In this document: positions 46,846 through 60,500 of the stretch, in pieces | How positions within the stretch are numbered: position 1 is the first letter of the stretch | Layout: each line of letters begins with the position of its first letter | Source of the DNA: Pyxicephalus adspersus | Lineage: Eukaryota > Chordata > Amphibia > Anura > Pyxicephalidae | Length of the DNA stretch: 64,000 bases | Direction: 5' to 3' | Assembly (NCBI RefSeq): GCF_032062135.1 | Contig: NC_092862.1 | Span: 64,632,190-64,696,189 of the forward strand | The notes under the pieces: generated by a model | What the model was told of the DNA's origin: nothing | Databases searched by the model: none | Seen by the model: only the letters and a program-made list of their open reading frames with translations | Translations under genes and position numbers: made by a program

Positions 46846-46975
46846 TTTTTTTTAGTGCTAACATATTACACAGCAATGTACATTAAATAGGGGTTGCTAC
46901 TTACAGACAAATACAGACAATGACACAAGAGGAGGAGAGGACCCTGCCCAGAAGAGCTTACAATCTATGGGAAAC
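46846..46975 (-). mobile_element. L2-like tail fragment
   Basis: The minus strand reads GATTGTAAGCTCTTCTGGGC through to GTGCTGCGTAATATG-like sequence, matching the fragment at 11843-11991. Confidence 0.6.
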
Positions 46976-47639
46976 AAATGTATGGCTCCCAGTTTGGCCA
47001 TATAAAAAGATTTGTATTTTCTTCAAAGAATTCTGTAAAATCCTGAAATAATATTAGTTTGCAGTTTTGGTACTGAGTTTTTTCCGCACTGCAGATGTTC
47101 AGACAAACATCCAGAAAGGTCCCAAAGCATATTTTTAATGAGAACTACCCTCTATCTCTCCATAGTTCTCTCAGGCTACCCAGGAGTTCTTACATTTTGT
47201 CTTTTTTTGTTTTTTGGTTCTTCCTTCTAAGCAAGTTTGCATTGACTGTAATACAGTTTTGTGTGAGAAAACTACAACATCCAGGTTGCTGATCTTTGCC
47301 TGGCTGCTGCAATACTGTTCCTAATACTTTTAAAATGTCTGATTATCTCACTATGCATTTCCTTCCCAGTGAAAACAAAAAAAGTCTGTAAGGTTAAAAT
47401 TGTGCTGGAACCTTGCTGTAATCAGTAAGTATTTTTTTGTCTTGGTTGTGTGCAGGATTAGGCAAGGGTGATAAGAGAATTGGTAATGGACTACACTGTA
47501 TGAATTTATAGCCATTGCAGTAATGACTATCACTGCCATATCCCTATTAAAGAGGCTTCCAGATTATAAATATGCTGCTTGCCACAGGCCCCCACAACAC
47601 AGAGATCACATTGTGGGAATGAGTCCCTCTACCACATTA

Positions 47640-47815
47640 GGGGTTTTTGCCATTGTTAGGGGTAGGAAGGGGTCTGGTTTTTGCCAAAAGGGGAAGGGCC
47701 TACATGATTTTTGTCTCTTTGGTAAACTCGATTACAGAGGATCTTTAATGAATAGAAGAGGGAGCACACGTGCTTGCTGCCACATTTCCTATCCAGGAAG
47801 GTCTCATGGTTGGTA
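47640..47815 (+). repeat. Dispersed repeat, copy 2 (pair with 31556-31740)
   Basis: Shared blocks and order are described for the other copy. It is in the opposite orientation and moderately diverged. No coding signal. Confidence 0.6.
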
Positions 47816-48411
47816 AACTGTCTATTTTCAATATTGCATTGAGTGCCCAAAAACCATGCATGCTGCATCCTGCCACCTGTCAAGTATAGGATTCTGAATA
47901 AATCTATTTGGTCCAATGTTAACTTGATCCCCTCACCAAACCATTGGACCTACTTTGCATGTTTGTGAGATGACTTTGATCTTTTTCACCTGACTTGGAG
48001 AAAGACTTTTTTACTGGATGACAATACATTGCCACAATACAGGGCAAACACTGATACAATACAGGTCATTGGTTCTGATCAATATTATCAATGCTACAAT
48101 AACTTACTTGCTTGAGTTAAAAAGTTATGCCTACTTAAATGTACTTTTTCACATATATGGGCTTTAAAGGCACTATCTATCTTTAAAAATTCAACTTCAA
48201 ATCAATAAAATCATATTTTTTTAAACAATAAAAAAATGAGATACATCTATGACATTTTTCATTTATATAGAGTGTTGTTGCAAATTTTTTTCAGGTGCTA
48301 CATGCAGTGTCCATGGGTAGTCTATGGCCTCAAAAGACTTGAATTGTAAGAGCTTGTTACTGCTTTTGTTTTTTAACATTTGCAAGCTTTCTGTTCAAGC
48401 AGTTTTATATA

Positions 48412-49370
48412 CCGTATTTTTCGGACCATAAGACGCACTTTTTTTCCCCCAGAAGTGGGGGGAAAAAGTCCCTGCGTCTTATGGTCCAAATGTATCAAAA
48501 TGTATCCTTCCCAGCTGCTGTCCCGTCCCCCCTGTATCGCCCCCCTCTGCCTTTTCTTCTGTCTCCTGTTCAGCGCGGCCAGAGTGACTGTCTCCTGTAT
48601 CTTGCTCCCGGCGTCCTCCCACTCTCAGCATGATTGGCTGACAAAGTCATGCTGTGTTCCCTGAATAGCGTGCTGAAGATCACTCACAGNNNNNNNNNNN
48701 NNNNNNNNNNNNNNNNNNNNNNNNNNNNNNNNNNNNNNNNNNNNNNNNNNNNNNNNNNNNNNNNNNNNNNNNNNNNNNNNNNNNNNNNNNNNNNNNNNNN
48801 NNNNNNNNNNNNNNNNNNNNNNNNNNNNNNNNNNNNNNNNNNNNNNNNNNNNNNNNNNNNNNNNNNNNNNNNNNNNNNNNNNNNNNNNNNNNNNNNNNNN
48901 NNNNNNNNNNNNNNNNNNNNNNNNNNNNNNNNNNNNNNNNNNNNNNNNNNNNNNNNNNNNNNNNNNNNNNNNNNNNNNNNNNNNNNNNNNNNNNNNNNNN
49001 NNNNNNNNNNNNNNNNNNNNNNNNNNNNNNNNNNNNNNNNNNNNNNNNNNNNNNNNNNNNNNNNNNNNNNNNNNNNNNNNNNNNNNNNNNNNNNNNNNNN
49101 NNNNNNNNNNNNNNNNNNNNNNNNNNNNNNNNNNNNNNNNNNNNNNNNNNNNNNNNNNNNNNNNNNNNNNNNNNNNNNNNNNNNNNNNNNNNNNNNNNNN
49201 NNNNNNNNNNNNNNNNNNNNNNNGTGTTTATGACTGTGATGTTGGTTTTTAATGCACATAAAATATTTTAGGACACTATTTGTTTCAGAATCTTTGTTTT
49301 CTTCATTTCCCTTCTCCAAAAAACTGGTGCGTCTTATGGTCCAGTGCGTCTTATGGTCCGAAAAATACGG
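48412..49370. mobile_element. MITE with CCGTATTTTT termini, copy 2, containing an assembly gap
   Basis: The ends match the element at 1291-1930 (CCGTATTTTTCGGACCATAA inverted at the right) and TA flanks both sides. The right terminus is tandemly duplicated (GTGCGTCTTATGGTCC twice, 49328-49359). Most of the interior is unknown bases, so true length and content are undetermined. Open frames across the gap are artefacts. Confidence 0.82.
48690..49223. other. Assembly gap (534 N)
   Basis: An unbroken run of N inside the MITE. Nothing can be said about the missing sequence, and the gap length may be an estimate. Confidence 0.99.
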
Positions 49371-49484
49371 TATATACCACTTTGATTAGTATCTAACTAA
49401 TATATAGACTAAGTATAAAAGCAGACCCCTTTAGTGTAATGGTAATCTTTTTTATGCCTTAAAACTGCCAGTGTAAACACTCTC

Positions 49485-49521
49485 TTAAAGCGTACCTAAA
49501 CTCTGAATTTTCACTTTACAT
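49485..49521 (+). repeat. 5' fragment of the TTAA-type MITE family
   Basis: TTAAAGCGTACCTAAACTC, then TGAATTTTCACTTTACAT, matches the first 37 bp of copies 1 and 2. After this the sequence changes abruptly to the LTR-like block. Confidence 0.65.
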
Positions 49522-49529
49522 CGCCTAGG

Positions 49530-50147
49530 CGATCGAGAATGAATGGGATCACAAAGCCTCTGAGATATCTACATCACGTATCCTGGGAGGCTCTTGGGTG
49601 TAGGGCACGCTGTGGGAAGAGGTGCGCGCGCTACCACGCGTGCCTCTTGTACCCTCCGAGGGCGTGGCACTCGGCTGCCTCACCACAGGGCGGGACATAG
49701 TTTGAATTTAGGCCGCAGGGGATTCAGTTACCCTCCAATCAAATGGCGCCAGGTGGCGCAAGGTCATTAGTCACTCTGGCTATTTAAGGAGAACCTGTCC
49801 TGAACACCATTGCCCACTATAAGCTACTGTGAACACAATGTGTTTGGGTGCGTCCTTTGTGTTGGTTTATGTTAATCCAGTTTGTCATTCCCATCTGCCA
49901 ACCTGGTCTGAAACCTGACTCTTGCCTGAACTCTGCCTGCCCTGACCTCGGATTGTTTGTGACCATTCTTGTCTGCTGCCTGCCCTGACCTCCGATTGTT
50001 CCTGACCTGCCTTTGCCTTACCCTCTTGTACTACGCTTAACGGACTTAACATCTGTAAATAACCCTTGTCTTGTTTTATGACGATAATAAAACTTGATAA
50101 AAGGATTTTTGGAGTTGGCTGTGGTTTGTGTGCCCAGGCGCATTATA
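49530..50147 (+). mobile_element. LTR-like block (solo LTR candidate)
   Basis: Contains a TATTTAAGG box (about 49781), repeated CTGCCCTGACCTC(G/C)GATTGT segments (49938-50003), an AATAAA signal (about 50085) and a 3' end GTTGGCTGTGGTTTGTGTGC that closely matches the end of the solo LTR at 53519-53738. The left boundary and a target duplication were not found. No internal retroelement coding sequence is attached. Confidence 0.5.
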
Positions 50148-50159
50148 GTAGATGAGATA

Positions 50160-52534
50160 TGTAAACTACCTTAACCCAGAAAAAAATATAAAATGAAATA
50201 AACACATTGATACAAGCCCTTTATTAAAAAGAAACACAATGATTATCAACTTTAAATATAATTTAATTAAAAGCAACTTTAATCCCATCATCCAGCAAGT
50301 TTATTCAATCAGTCATTAACCACAATGAATGCCTAAAGAATGCCAATGTTAACTAATGTTGTTGCTTTACTGTCACTGCATAACAGATCCGTAAATTTCA
50401 GTAACATAGACCAATTTCCCTGTTAACACAGAGGGAATATTTTGGCAAACCCCCCCCCCCCCACACACACACACACGCTTCCTTGCCGCTAGCTCCATTC
50501 CACAAGGTTTAGGACCCTTGGTCCAATAAACTTGGGACCCTAGCTCTGGAGCTTGCTCCTATAGTGCTGGATATGTGGAACCAATACTTTCTGTTATATC
50601 AATAGGCATTAAGTGTATCCACTGGCTTTATGAGATGTTTGAGTTGTGGTTCTCTTATTTAGTGAGAGTTAAATACAGTGCAAAAATTTCAAATTATTGA
50701 AAAAAATTTCAAATTATTTTAGGGTCCACTTTTTATTTAAACAAGACCCTTATGTGGGCATGAAGCAAGCATGCAACCTTCCCTTCTTTGCCAGACTGCA
50801 GATCTTATGTCAAAATGAGCAACAAGGCCTTTTACCCACTCCTAATCCCCCAAAAAGCATGCTGGGGCACAGAAAACCCCTCAACAGTCAAGCTGTAAAT
50901 TAAATTCCTAATTATTAGGAAAAAAAGGGAGGTCATTAAAAAGAAAACCAAGAATATACCAGGATGTCTACTCAATGGATTGTTTCATAGCCTATTTCAT
51001 CTGCATGGACGAGGTATTATTAAAAGATTCCCATACGTAAAAAAGTTTAGAAAAACACATAGTTATTGATTTTAAAAATACATTTTACTTAGGTGCCCAG
51101 AGGTAAGTCCACAACAATCACAGTGACCCTCCAATGTTTACACACCATACTTATGTAGACATTAGGCAAGAATGCAACCCCCATTACTTAATGACAGATT
51201 CCTGGCTTCAGCAATAGCACAGGAAACTTCAGGGGACATCATTGACCATGCTGATCTTTGTAATACTGATGATAAAGATTAAATAACTAATATTTTGATG
51301 GAACTGATAAACCATAAAAACACAAACTTCAGATGGAATCTAAGGTAGGCCCAAACCTCATTCCCAGTTAGATTGTACAACTTAGAAGATAAAATTTCAT
51401 ATGATACATAGAAACAATGTTTTCATGATATTCTCATTGATTCTCATCACTGTCACTTCCGTTTAATTCATCGACAGTAAAATATGAATAGGACCGTGGA
51501 AATAAATGTTTCACTTCACTAGACTGCCCTTTTTAATTCAATTTTTATTAATTCTTCTGGACAGACTTTCTAGTAAGTATGTTGCTAATATGAAAAAAAC
51601 CTTTGTGAACTGATTGCACAAAATCAATGCATTGACTGCAGGGAGATAACTACTCAGAAAGTTTACTAACTGAATTTTTGCTGAATTCATAAGCATCTCT
51701 TGTGAATCATCCCTCACATGTCTCTAATAAAGTATTAAAAATGATACAAATAAACCATTTACAGTCAAATACGTCATTCCATAGCTGGGAGTGAGTATAA
51801 ATACCCTTCAGATCTTTGGCAGGATACAGATCTGCCCTACCACACAAGCACGTAAATCCTAAAATACCACCATACCCCCCATTGGCTGGCAGGCAGTTCA
51901 TAGGTATACATAAAGGTACATTTGTACCAGTTCATGAACATCTTTGGGTATGTTAGATCATTGGAATCAGGCAATGTTTTGTATAGCTGTAGAAAAAATC
52001 CCTATTATCTAAATTGTTCTGATAACAGTTCTATCTTTTAACAGTTTTACAATGATCTTGTTTTGTTGAGAAATATTTGCTCCTGCCTAGTAAGTATTTT
52101 GTTGCTGATGGTTAATTTAAATTCAGAGACTTTGGATATTCACTTTAATTAACAAACAGGATATACTATCAGTAGTCCTTTCAACCTTAGAAAAGTGTGA
52201 TTTATCTTTTAACATGATTCACACTTCTTTACAAACTAGAGGTGACAATATTCTATTTAAGACTGAATGCAATGCCTGCCATTATAGAGCAGCCAGAAGG
52301 AAAGAAGGATCTATGAGAATTCATGAGTAAGATTTACAAAGCAGGTGTCACTGGGTGTAACACTAGTAAGATCCTTACTAATTGTTTCAAATTATTCTTT
52401 GTCAAGGCAATACACATAACTCCAATTTACTCTTAAATTTTGCATTATTATTTGACAATAGTGTAGGTATTAGTGTTCACCTCTTTTCAAAATTAGTAGC
52501 ATTCTATCTAAAATGCACTAAAAGCCATAAAATG

Positions 52535-52576
<42 letters not shown>

Positions 52577-53405
52577 AATATAGTATATGGCCCTGCAATA
52601 TTTACTCTATTATTAGTAGGTTATAAGAAAGCAATGACAAAATAATCTTACATAGATATATTTAATTCTCTGATTAGATTAAGATGGGAGGGGCTCAGAT
52701 GATCTGTACTCGGGGAAGTGGGTTTAATAATGATGAAAACCTGCAAAGAAATTTCTATACTGAAACTAAAAGTTGCAGAAATAGCTGTTTTTTTTTATCC
52801 ATTTGTATCTTACTATATTTTGGCAGGTGTTTTGTCACCTGCCAAATCATAGTTTAGTGCAAAGTCAATTTATTTTTTCATTCAAAAATATTCAGATCAT
52901 GGGACTTTTTCTACTGAAAGATCTTAGAAGCCACAATATTGGTGAATATGTCATAATAATGGGCAACTTTTACCAATAAATATTTTATAATTGTCTAAAT
53001 TAAATTGATCCAGAAAATAGAAAAAACTAAAATTTTGTTATAACTATGTATATAACAGAATTAGAAAAAAAAACTGTTGTTTCTTGTTATTTAATATTAT
53101 GTGATAGTCTGAGTTAACTTGGGTTGCTGTCAGTCCATGACAATTATGTGAAAATGGACAGGAAGAAAACACATTTTTAAAAAACACACATTTACATTAG
53201 GAACTGAAATTGGGGTAATGCACGTTGCAAGCAAGGACCAACATATGTCATGTTTTTGGTGTTGTTATATATTCTAGCAGCGAGATATTCTAATTTGCAG
53301 ATTTTAGAAATGCTTTTAGAAATGCTCAAGTTACTTGAAGTAAAAGATCCTTGTGCCATGAAAGACCTTGACCTTGATAAACCCAGCAGTATGGTATTAA
53401 ACATT
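50160..53405. other. AT-rich intergenic sequence, nothing recognised
   Basis: No gene or complete repeat was supported. Contains a C-run then (AC)n at 50450-50476 and an (AT)n run at about 52536-52572. Confidence 0.5.
52536..52572. repeat. (AT)n microsatellite
   Basis: About 18 uninterrupted AT units. Confidence 0.95.
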
Positions 53406-53518
53406 CTTTAAACTTTTTTTTATTTTTATAAATAATTTTGTTTTGAGACAAAACCAGCAGTACACATAGAGACATGTGAGAACAACCATACAGAAATCAA
53501 ATCAAACAAAAAACATAC

Positions 53519-53738
53519 TGTAAGGAACTTACCCGCCCTGCGAGCCTGCGGTGTCCCTGGGGTTCCCAGCCACAGAGGGAGACCCCTCAGTAGCAAGCAG
53601 CATAACCAAGGCTGCTCCCCTGCTCACAGCTTGTCTGTCTCTTTGGACTTAACCCTTGCTGTGCTGTATGATATTGAATAAAGCCTGATTTAAGGGTATC
53701 TGGAGTTGGTCGTGGTTTGTGTGCCCAGGAGCATTACA
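53519..53738 (+). mobile_element. Solo LTR with 5-bp target duplication
   Basis: Begins TGTAAGGAACTTACCC and ends GAGCATTACA, so the ends are inverted (TGTAA/TTACA). It is flanked by CATAC on both sides (53514-53518 and 53739-53743). An AATAAA signal lies at about 53676. At 220 bp it is short for an LTR, but the ends, signal and 5-bp duplication fit a solo LTR left by recombination. Confidence 0.8.
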
Positions 53739-54611
53739 CATACATTTGCATAGTTTCCAAGAATGTCCTCACATCAGAAACATAATAGTAAACTTAAAAC
53801 TGTACTGTATAATCTGCACAACCAGTGTGTCCCATTACCTTTTATTTTTTAATGTTGAGGAAGGAAAGAAAAAGAAAAAAAGTAGAAGGAGCAAGAAAAG
53901 ATAAAGAGTGAGAGAGTGTGGCAATGGAAGGGAGAGGATATAACAATATAACATTGTTAATGATACGTGGCCAAAATTGAGAAAAAACGCCAAAAAAAAA
54001 AAAACAGATCAAGGTGGCAACATAACATTAACAGGTGACAATGAACTGTAATCTGCGGTGGTACAGAACTGGACCCAATAAAACCAGGTTTGTGTAAATT
54101 TCTCTATCTCCCTCTCTCCAGATGCCATTATTTCTTCCATGTGATAAATATCTGTCACTCTCCTTAACCATTGGCGAATAGTTGGAGGGGTAACCTGTTT
54201 CCAGCATGCTGGTATGCAAGCATTAACTGCATTTAGTAAATGCCTGACCTAAGAGCTTACCCTTGATATTGAACTCAGTAGGTTTGTAGATCAAATCTGC
54301 AACACTATGCCAAAAAGGAATTATCTCCAGGAATTCCCAGAAGATGTGCATCAATGTGCCTGAAGCAGATTTACATCTCCAGCAATTTGGATCCACCTGA
54401 GGGAAAATATTTATAATTTTTGCTGGTGTTTTGTACCAACCAGTAACAACCTATAATTTGTTTCTTGATATTTGTTACATACAGATGCTTTGTTACTAAA
54501 ATCTAGCATGGAGATTCGTTGTGGTTCAGTAAATGTAGTCACAAAATCTGTTTCACACTTATCTATAAAATGTAGTTTATCTGGTGTATGTGCTGATAGT
54601 AATACCTGATA

Positions 54612-55864
54612 CGAGGCGGTGCTCAGAAGCTCCTGGCTTTGCCCAGAAAGAAGAGAGCCAGAGTTATGAAATAACACATTTATTCAACATATTCTCTCCT
54701 GAGACTGATGCTCTTGGTACAGCGTAGTTTCAGCTTTTATAGACTGTTCAAAAAAAACTCCTTTGGTTGGGCCGCAAACCAGCTCTTAGCAGCATCCTTG
54801 AAGTCAGAAATGTCCTCAAAATGTTGCCCCTTCTGGTGTTTCTTCAAATTCAGGAACAGATAATAGTCTGAAGGGGCCAGGTCAGGTGAGTAGGGGGGAT
54901 GGTGGACCAACTGTAAACCCAGGGTGTTCAATTTGTAAGCCGGAATATTGGACGTGTGCGCAGGTGCATTGTCCTGCAAAAAAAATTCTTTTGGTCAACT
55001 TTCCACTGCGTTTCATCTTCATTTCCTCCTTCGTCTGGTCCAGGAGGTTAGCATAATACTGTCCAGTAATACTAGGGCCCTGAGGTAGGTAGTCCACCAA
55101 CAGAATACCGTCTCTGTCCCAGAAAACGGACGCCATGACTTTTTTGGCCGATTTCTGGGTTCGGAACTTCCTTTTGACTGTTCCTTGGTTTCATGATCAT
55201 ACATGTGGAGCCAGGTTTCATCCTCAGTCACTAACCTAGCCAAAAAGTCCTGTGCAGCTTCAAAATGGGCCAAAACAACTTTGGATGCTTCAACTCATTC
55301 CTTCTTCTGATCACTGTTCAAACATTTTGTCACCCACTTTGTTGAAAACTTGCGCATGTCTAGGATAGTGGTGATAACAAACCCAAGACACTCCCCTAAG
55401 ATGTCAAGTATCTGACTATCTTTTTTGTGGATATTCGCCAGTCCTCAATAACCAGCTCATGGACAGCATCGTAGGTTGCCAGGTCAGTTGAGATTGGGGG
55501 CTCCCACTGCGGTGCTCATCTTCAACGGTGCCCAGTCTTGAAAATGACATATCCAGGTTTTGACAGTTCCGTAGGAAGGACACTTCTCCCCCAGTGTTTG
55601 TGACATCTCAGTGTGAATGTCCTTTGCTGACTTTCCCTGCAGAAACAAAAACTTCAAGATGGCTCGTAACTCCAATGACAAGAAACTTGCTTGTGCCTCT
55701 GCCATCACAGCTTCTCACTAAAAGAAAAAACAGTTTTAAGAATCGCAAGGACCTGATATTTGCACAGTTACATATGAAGATATTAGGCTGCCATATGCCC
55801 CCACACTCATTTTTCTATTTCATCTGGAAAGGGGCAAAGCCAGGAAATTCTCAGCACCCCCTCA
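54612..55864 (-). mobile_element. mariner transposon, dead
   Basis: The ends CGAGGCGGTGCTCAGAAGC (left) and TGAGGGGGTGCTGAGAATT (right read inward) continue into CCTGGCTTTGCCC on both sides, and TA flanks both. At 1253 bp it is full length for a mariner. It inserted into the minus-strand L1. Confidence 0.93.
54737..55708 (-). pseudogene. mariner (DD34D-type) transposase pseudogene
   Basis: The N-terminal helix-turn-helix part (ELRAILKFLFLQGKSAKDI) starts at 55708. The catalytic blocks VTEDETWLHMYD, MQDNAPAHTS and YSPDLAPSDYYLF are all present with their Asp residues, but in different frames. MASVFWDRDGILLVDYL lies between the first two. Several frameshifts prevent one product. The closest relatives are mariners of the SETMAR/Hsmar type. 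Confidence 0.9.
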
Positions 55865-57501
55865 TATACATATTAAAGTGTGCCTTTCAGAGGGATTTAT
55901 GAGAGACATATAGATTTTTTGGGCAAAAGAGGTCTGCAAAAATTAAGTAGATGAGGAAGGGATCTGAGAAAATATGTTAACTGTATGGCCTGCCAACTAC
56001 TAAGTGCAGGCACATCTGCGCTGGACTGTAAGTCTGTAAGCAGTGTCCAAGTTCCCACTTGAATAAAATATTATGCTCTGAAATTACCCTGTTGCAGCCA
56101 GGTACGAAAAGCATGATCCAACTTCCCTGAGGGAAAGTCTGGGTGCGTTGTAATACAGAACAAAGAAGATGTCTGAACTTTTTGAAACTGGAAATACTTG
56201 CGCAACATGGTAGGTTTAGTTCCTAATAATGGGTGGTTCAATAATGGGGAGAGCACAGGAAGACCAATATGGCGCAGAGTGGACTGGACAAATATCCAGC
56301 CCACCCTGTCAAATGCTTTTTCTGCATCTGTAGAAAGTAGCATGAGTGGTAGTTTATGGGTGGTGGCATAATCTTGAAGGCTTAGTGTATGTGCCTTGTT
56401 ATCCCTAGATTCTCATCCGGGGAGGAACCCGCATTGATCAGGATGTATCATAGCAGCTAGAGCAGGGGACAATCTATGCGCCAATATACTCGCAAATAGA
56501 TTTAGGTCTCAATTTAGCAGGGATATAGGGCAGTACCTGGTACATGATTGGGGGTCCTTGTCTGGTTTTAGTAAAACCCTTACATGTGCCATCAGTGTGT
56601 CTTGGACAGGCATATGCCCCCGGTTGATCGCATTATATGTTGCCACCAAATGAGGTTCTATAATACTAAAAAACGTTTTATAGTAGGACAAGGTCAAACC
56701 ATCGGGGCCTGGGGCCTTCCTTGTGGCTGCCTTAGAAGTTGCTGATTGCAGTTCTGATAACGAGATGGGTTTGTCTAATAAGTCAGCAGTTACATCAGGT
56801 ATGCTAGGTAGACCAGAGTTTTGTAGATATTCGTTATTTTGGTTTGTTTCTCTGCAGATGCAAGATAGTGAGATTGTTGTTGCATATTGTATAACTTGTG
56901 ATAAAAAGACCAGAATAACTGGTATAATATTACTTGTGATTTGGGATATCGTACTGTTATGGTCTATTATACTCAGAATGTAACTGGGAGCTTTTTTTCT
57001 CTAAAATGGTTTAATGAGATTGTATTCCCAAAAAATATGATAAGGTTGCCCAGTGAAGACTGGTATTTACACAGGGAGCATAATCTCCATGAACAGTCTG
57101 TTGGATCATTTGTAAGCATGTACTGCCACTGGAAACAATGAGGAAAAATAATTTCCAGGGATAGAATTTAACACATAGCCAGCAGCCTTAATAGCCAGAA
57201 TAACGACATAAGCAATTACTGACATGCCCATGGTTTTTAGTTCTGCCCCACCTGGGACTGGACGTTTTGTAAAGTCTCTGCAAGCTGAGGCCAGCCTAAA
57301 GATAGCACCACAGTCGAGAAGTGCTGATCCCATATCGAAAAATGTTGATCCAAGTAGAAAGATATCTACGGAAATCTAAGGAAATGGAAGCTTCCTGCTG
57401 CAGATTAGCCACTATTAATCACACAGATTTTGGAAACATCTGTAGATAACAAGGGAAATGAGTGTCATGAGCTCAAGGTAAATGGCAAGAGAGTGCGGCG
57501 A

Positions 57502-60500
57502 TTGAGCATCTCCCAACATGGTATTATGCCAGAATGATAGGGTACACAACTGTTACCCTTTTTTGCTTCTACATATTTTTTCCATCCCTTACCAATATAT
57601 ATTTTAAATTGTTACATACCTGAAATCGAGCCAAAAAAGGATCCCAGGTGAGGTTTCCACGTGATCTAATGGTCAATCCACATGCTCCAATCTTTATAAA
57701 CTACAAAAAATATTATACATGAGACACAGACAAGGAGAGACTTACCAAGTGCAACTTGCCTCCCATTTTTGTCATTGTGGGCACAACAAAATCTATGCTG
57801 CACAAGGTCCTTGAGCAGGATGATGTAACTGATAGGACTGTTACTTTGCCTGAAGCTCTCTTCACATCCACCTACCCATCACAGATCTTCAGCTTCTGAC
57901 CAGCTTCCCAATGATCTCTAGTTTGTTGGTGGCCCTCTGGCTGCAGTTCCTCACTGTCCATTTGACGTAGAGTTTGAGTCAATTGGAGAACCCATCATAG
58001 CTCCACCACAAGCTGTGATGCCTCAAGATCCCTTTACGACTTTCAACATGCAGGGAGATAGAGCTTCAGCAGAGCAACCAGAATCTTCCCTTCTATCAAA
58101 GTCACTTCTGGTGATGTGAGTGGGGGCATAGCAGGATGCCATGTCACATCCTGAATTCATGGGTTGTAGTGTAGTCATAGGCCAGTGTTATAACAGACCT
58201 CTGTGCTTTTGCTTGCTGTTCTCAAGATTGTTAGATGTCCCAAGTCCAGTGGATCACAGTCCTGATGCCCAGTTCTGGTTTTCTTGCTTCTACATCAGAA
58301 AGGCTAAAAGTAGATTGGTCATTAACTTCGGCTACTTCTTTAGCCTCCTCGGGTATATCCGCTCCCCAGGGTCATCTCCATAATACCGTCCAGCACGGCA
58401 GGAAAACATTCCAGCAATTCCCATTGGTGATGCCATTCTAGTGTTCAAATCAGGTGGTGACCACACCTCCATACTCTCAGCAACTCGGTTGGAGAGTGAG
58501 CTTAGTGTTTATTTATCCTCCCTTCCTTGTCCAATATGCATTCATTGTATTGGCAATTAGTAATTACCCTTGATACCCCAGCCATTTATTCAGGCTTCCT
58601 TCTGCCAAGATTGACAAATTAAAACATTTGATTTCCTATTTACTCAATAAAAAGAAAGTCACCCTTAAGGTTATGGGGTTCTTCTTGGGATTGTTGGCAT
58701 TTGCCACTAGGATTATACCAATGGGCAGGATTTAAAAAAAAAAGGTTTTTATGGCTATCACCAGCCTTAAATCATCCTAAGCCCATATTCATATTTTTTC
58801 AGCATTGAAGTAAGATTTGCGAAATTTTAGAACATTTCAATGTTCCAATTGACAGGAATTATTTCTTAAATATGAATTTTGTTTGTCCTTAGATGCTATT
58901 TGGGGTTTACATTCACAGCTATTTGGGGTTTACATTCATGCATCAGCCCTTGGAATACAGTATGGTTTCCAGGGGATTGACTGCCAATGTTGTTTTGCTA
59001 GAACTCTAGCAAAGAAACACTTCCCTATTTTGGTGGCTGTGGAAATATAGGGTGAAGAAATTAGGTATTGCAGAATTTTGTTCCAGACAAATAGTAGGGG
59101 GGTCTTTATGTGTTAAAATGAATCTGCCCTTCCCCCCACACCTTGGTTATTAAGCTGCTTCCGTATCTGGTTTTATCTTAAGACTGAATGTTTAGGTTGA
59201 AGCTGTTTATGTTCCAAAAATGAATAATGTAGCAGCGGATGCCTTGTCCCACTTTCAGTTTTCCGGGTTCACGACTGTGGTACCAGAAGTGGATGCAGTA
59301 GGAATCCATTGCCCAGATCATCTATGGAACTTGGTGTAGATTTGGTATCATCTTGCATTGTTAATCCACTGGCACCATCCACCTGGGTTAATTACACAGA
59401 AGCATGGTATTCTTGGCAAGAGTTTTTAAATTCCTATGCTGTCCCCTCAATTTGGTGTCCAAAGTTCTTGTTTTGTTAATTTTAGATCTTTTGGATTAAT
59501 AAAAAGGGTTTTTCTTATTCTCATGTTAACAAGACTTTCACTGGCATTTTATTTTTTATCATGAATGCTCCACCCTGCTGAAGTTTGTTCTCAGTGCATA
59601 AAGCCCCTAAAGGTGCATGTTTAAGGCTAATTATTACTAATGGCATTTTTGTTTCCTGCTGCTTTTTTATGAGTCTTCTTTGGGGCATTGCAGATTTCTG
59701 AGCTGGAACCCCATCATTCATTTTTATGTGGGCTTGCAAGTGTTTTACTTGCATCTGACTCCATAGTTCTGCTGATTCATAAGAGCAAAACGGACTAACT
59801 AGATAAAGGTAGGCATATCCGTCTCAAGTCCATCCATTCCTCACCCATCTGTCCAGTGTTCTGGTTTCCTCTTTTATGAAAATTTGTCCTTCACATTCCC
59901 CAGATTTTTTACTACATAAAATACCACATCATTGACCAAATTTCTATTTAATGTGGTATTGCAAACATGTATTAAATTTTGGTTTCCCTCTTCTCCTCCT
60001 TCCTTTTTAGAGAAATTTAGAAAGGGACAGAATCATCAGCTTGGTAATTTTAGGTGTGTCTCTTTTCGGTATTAAGAATTTAGAAGGTGGTGTCACTGAT
60101 TGAGGTCAGACCTGATTCACCTTTAGTCTTGGCATTTTTATTCTAGGGTTACAGTCAACTAAAGAAATGGTTATGGCTTTGGTTATGGAGTGGTTATGGA
60201 GTGGTTGACAGCTTCATAGGTTCATGATGATGTGTGGTGGAGTTAAGTGATATTAAGGAGCTTGAGTCGTAGTGACTGGGCTCTTAGTGTTGTGGTATAT
60301 ACATTATATGTAATTGAATTTTTTTTTAAACAGCACATTATTTGAAAATGTGCCATTAATAAGGGCAGTGACCATAAAACTCCAATTAGAAAATGCGTCA
60401 GTAGTTATTGTATCCTTTCTAAGGTAAAAATGTTGGCTACAAATCCCATATGAGGGTGACAATTGTGCAGCTTCCAACATGGGATTATCCCAGCATGTTG

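Larger units (their letters stand above)
53410..57105 (-). mobile_element. L1/Tx1-type LINE, 5'-truncated and twice interrupted
   Basis: Minus-strand frames give the reverse-transcriptase entry KAPGPDGLTLSYYKTFF, then LLKPDKDPQSCTRYCPISLL, IHPDQCGFLPG and LLSTDAEKAFDRVGW. After a deletion come PDFPSGKLDHAFRTWLQQ and, beyond the mariner, the C-terminal zinc-knuckle-like CWRCKSASGTLMHIFW with later C-terminal residues. The mariner (54612-55864) and the solo LTR (53519-53738, in the 3' UTR) inserted later. The extent at both ends is approximate. Confidence 0.82.

Noticed and set aside
48634..49319. Two long open frames on both strands across 48.6-49.3 kb
   Set aside because: They consist almost entirely of unknown bases in the assembly gap.
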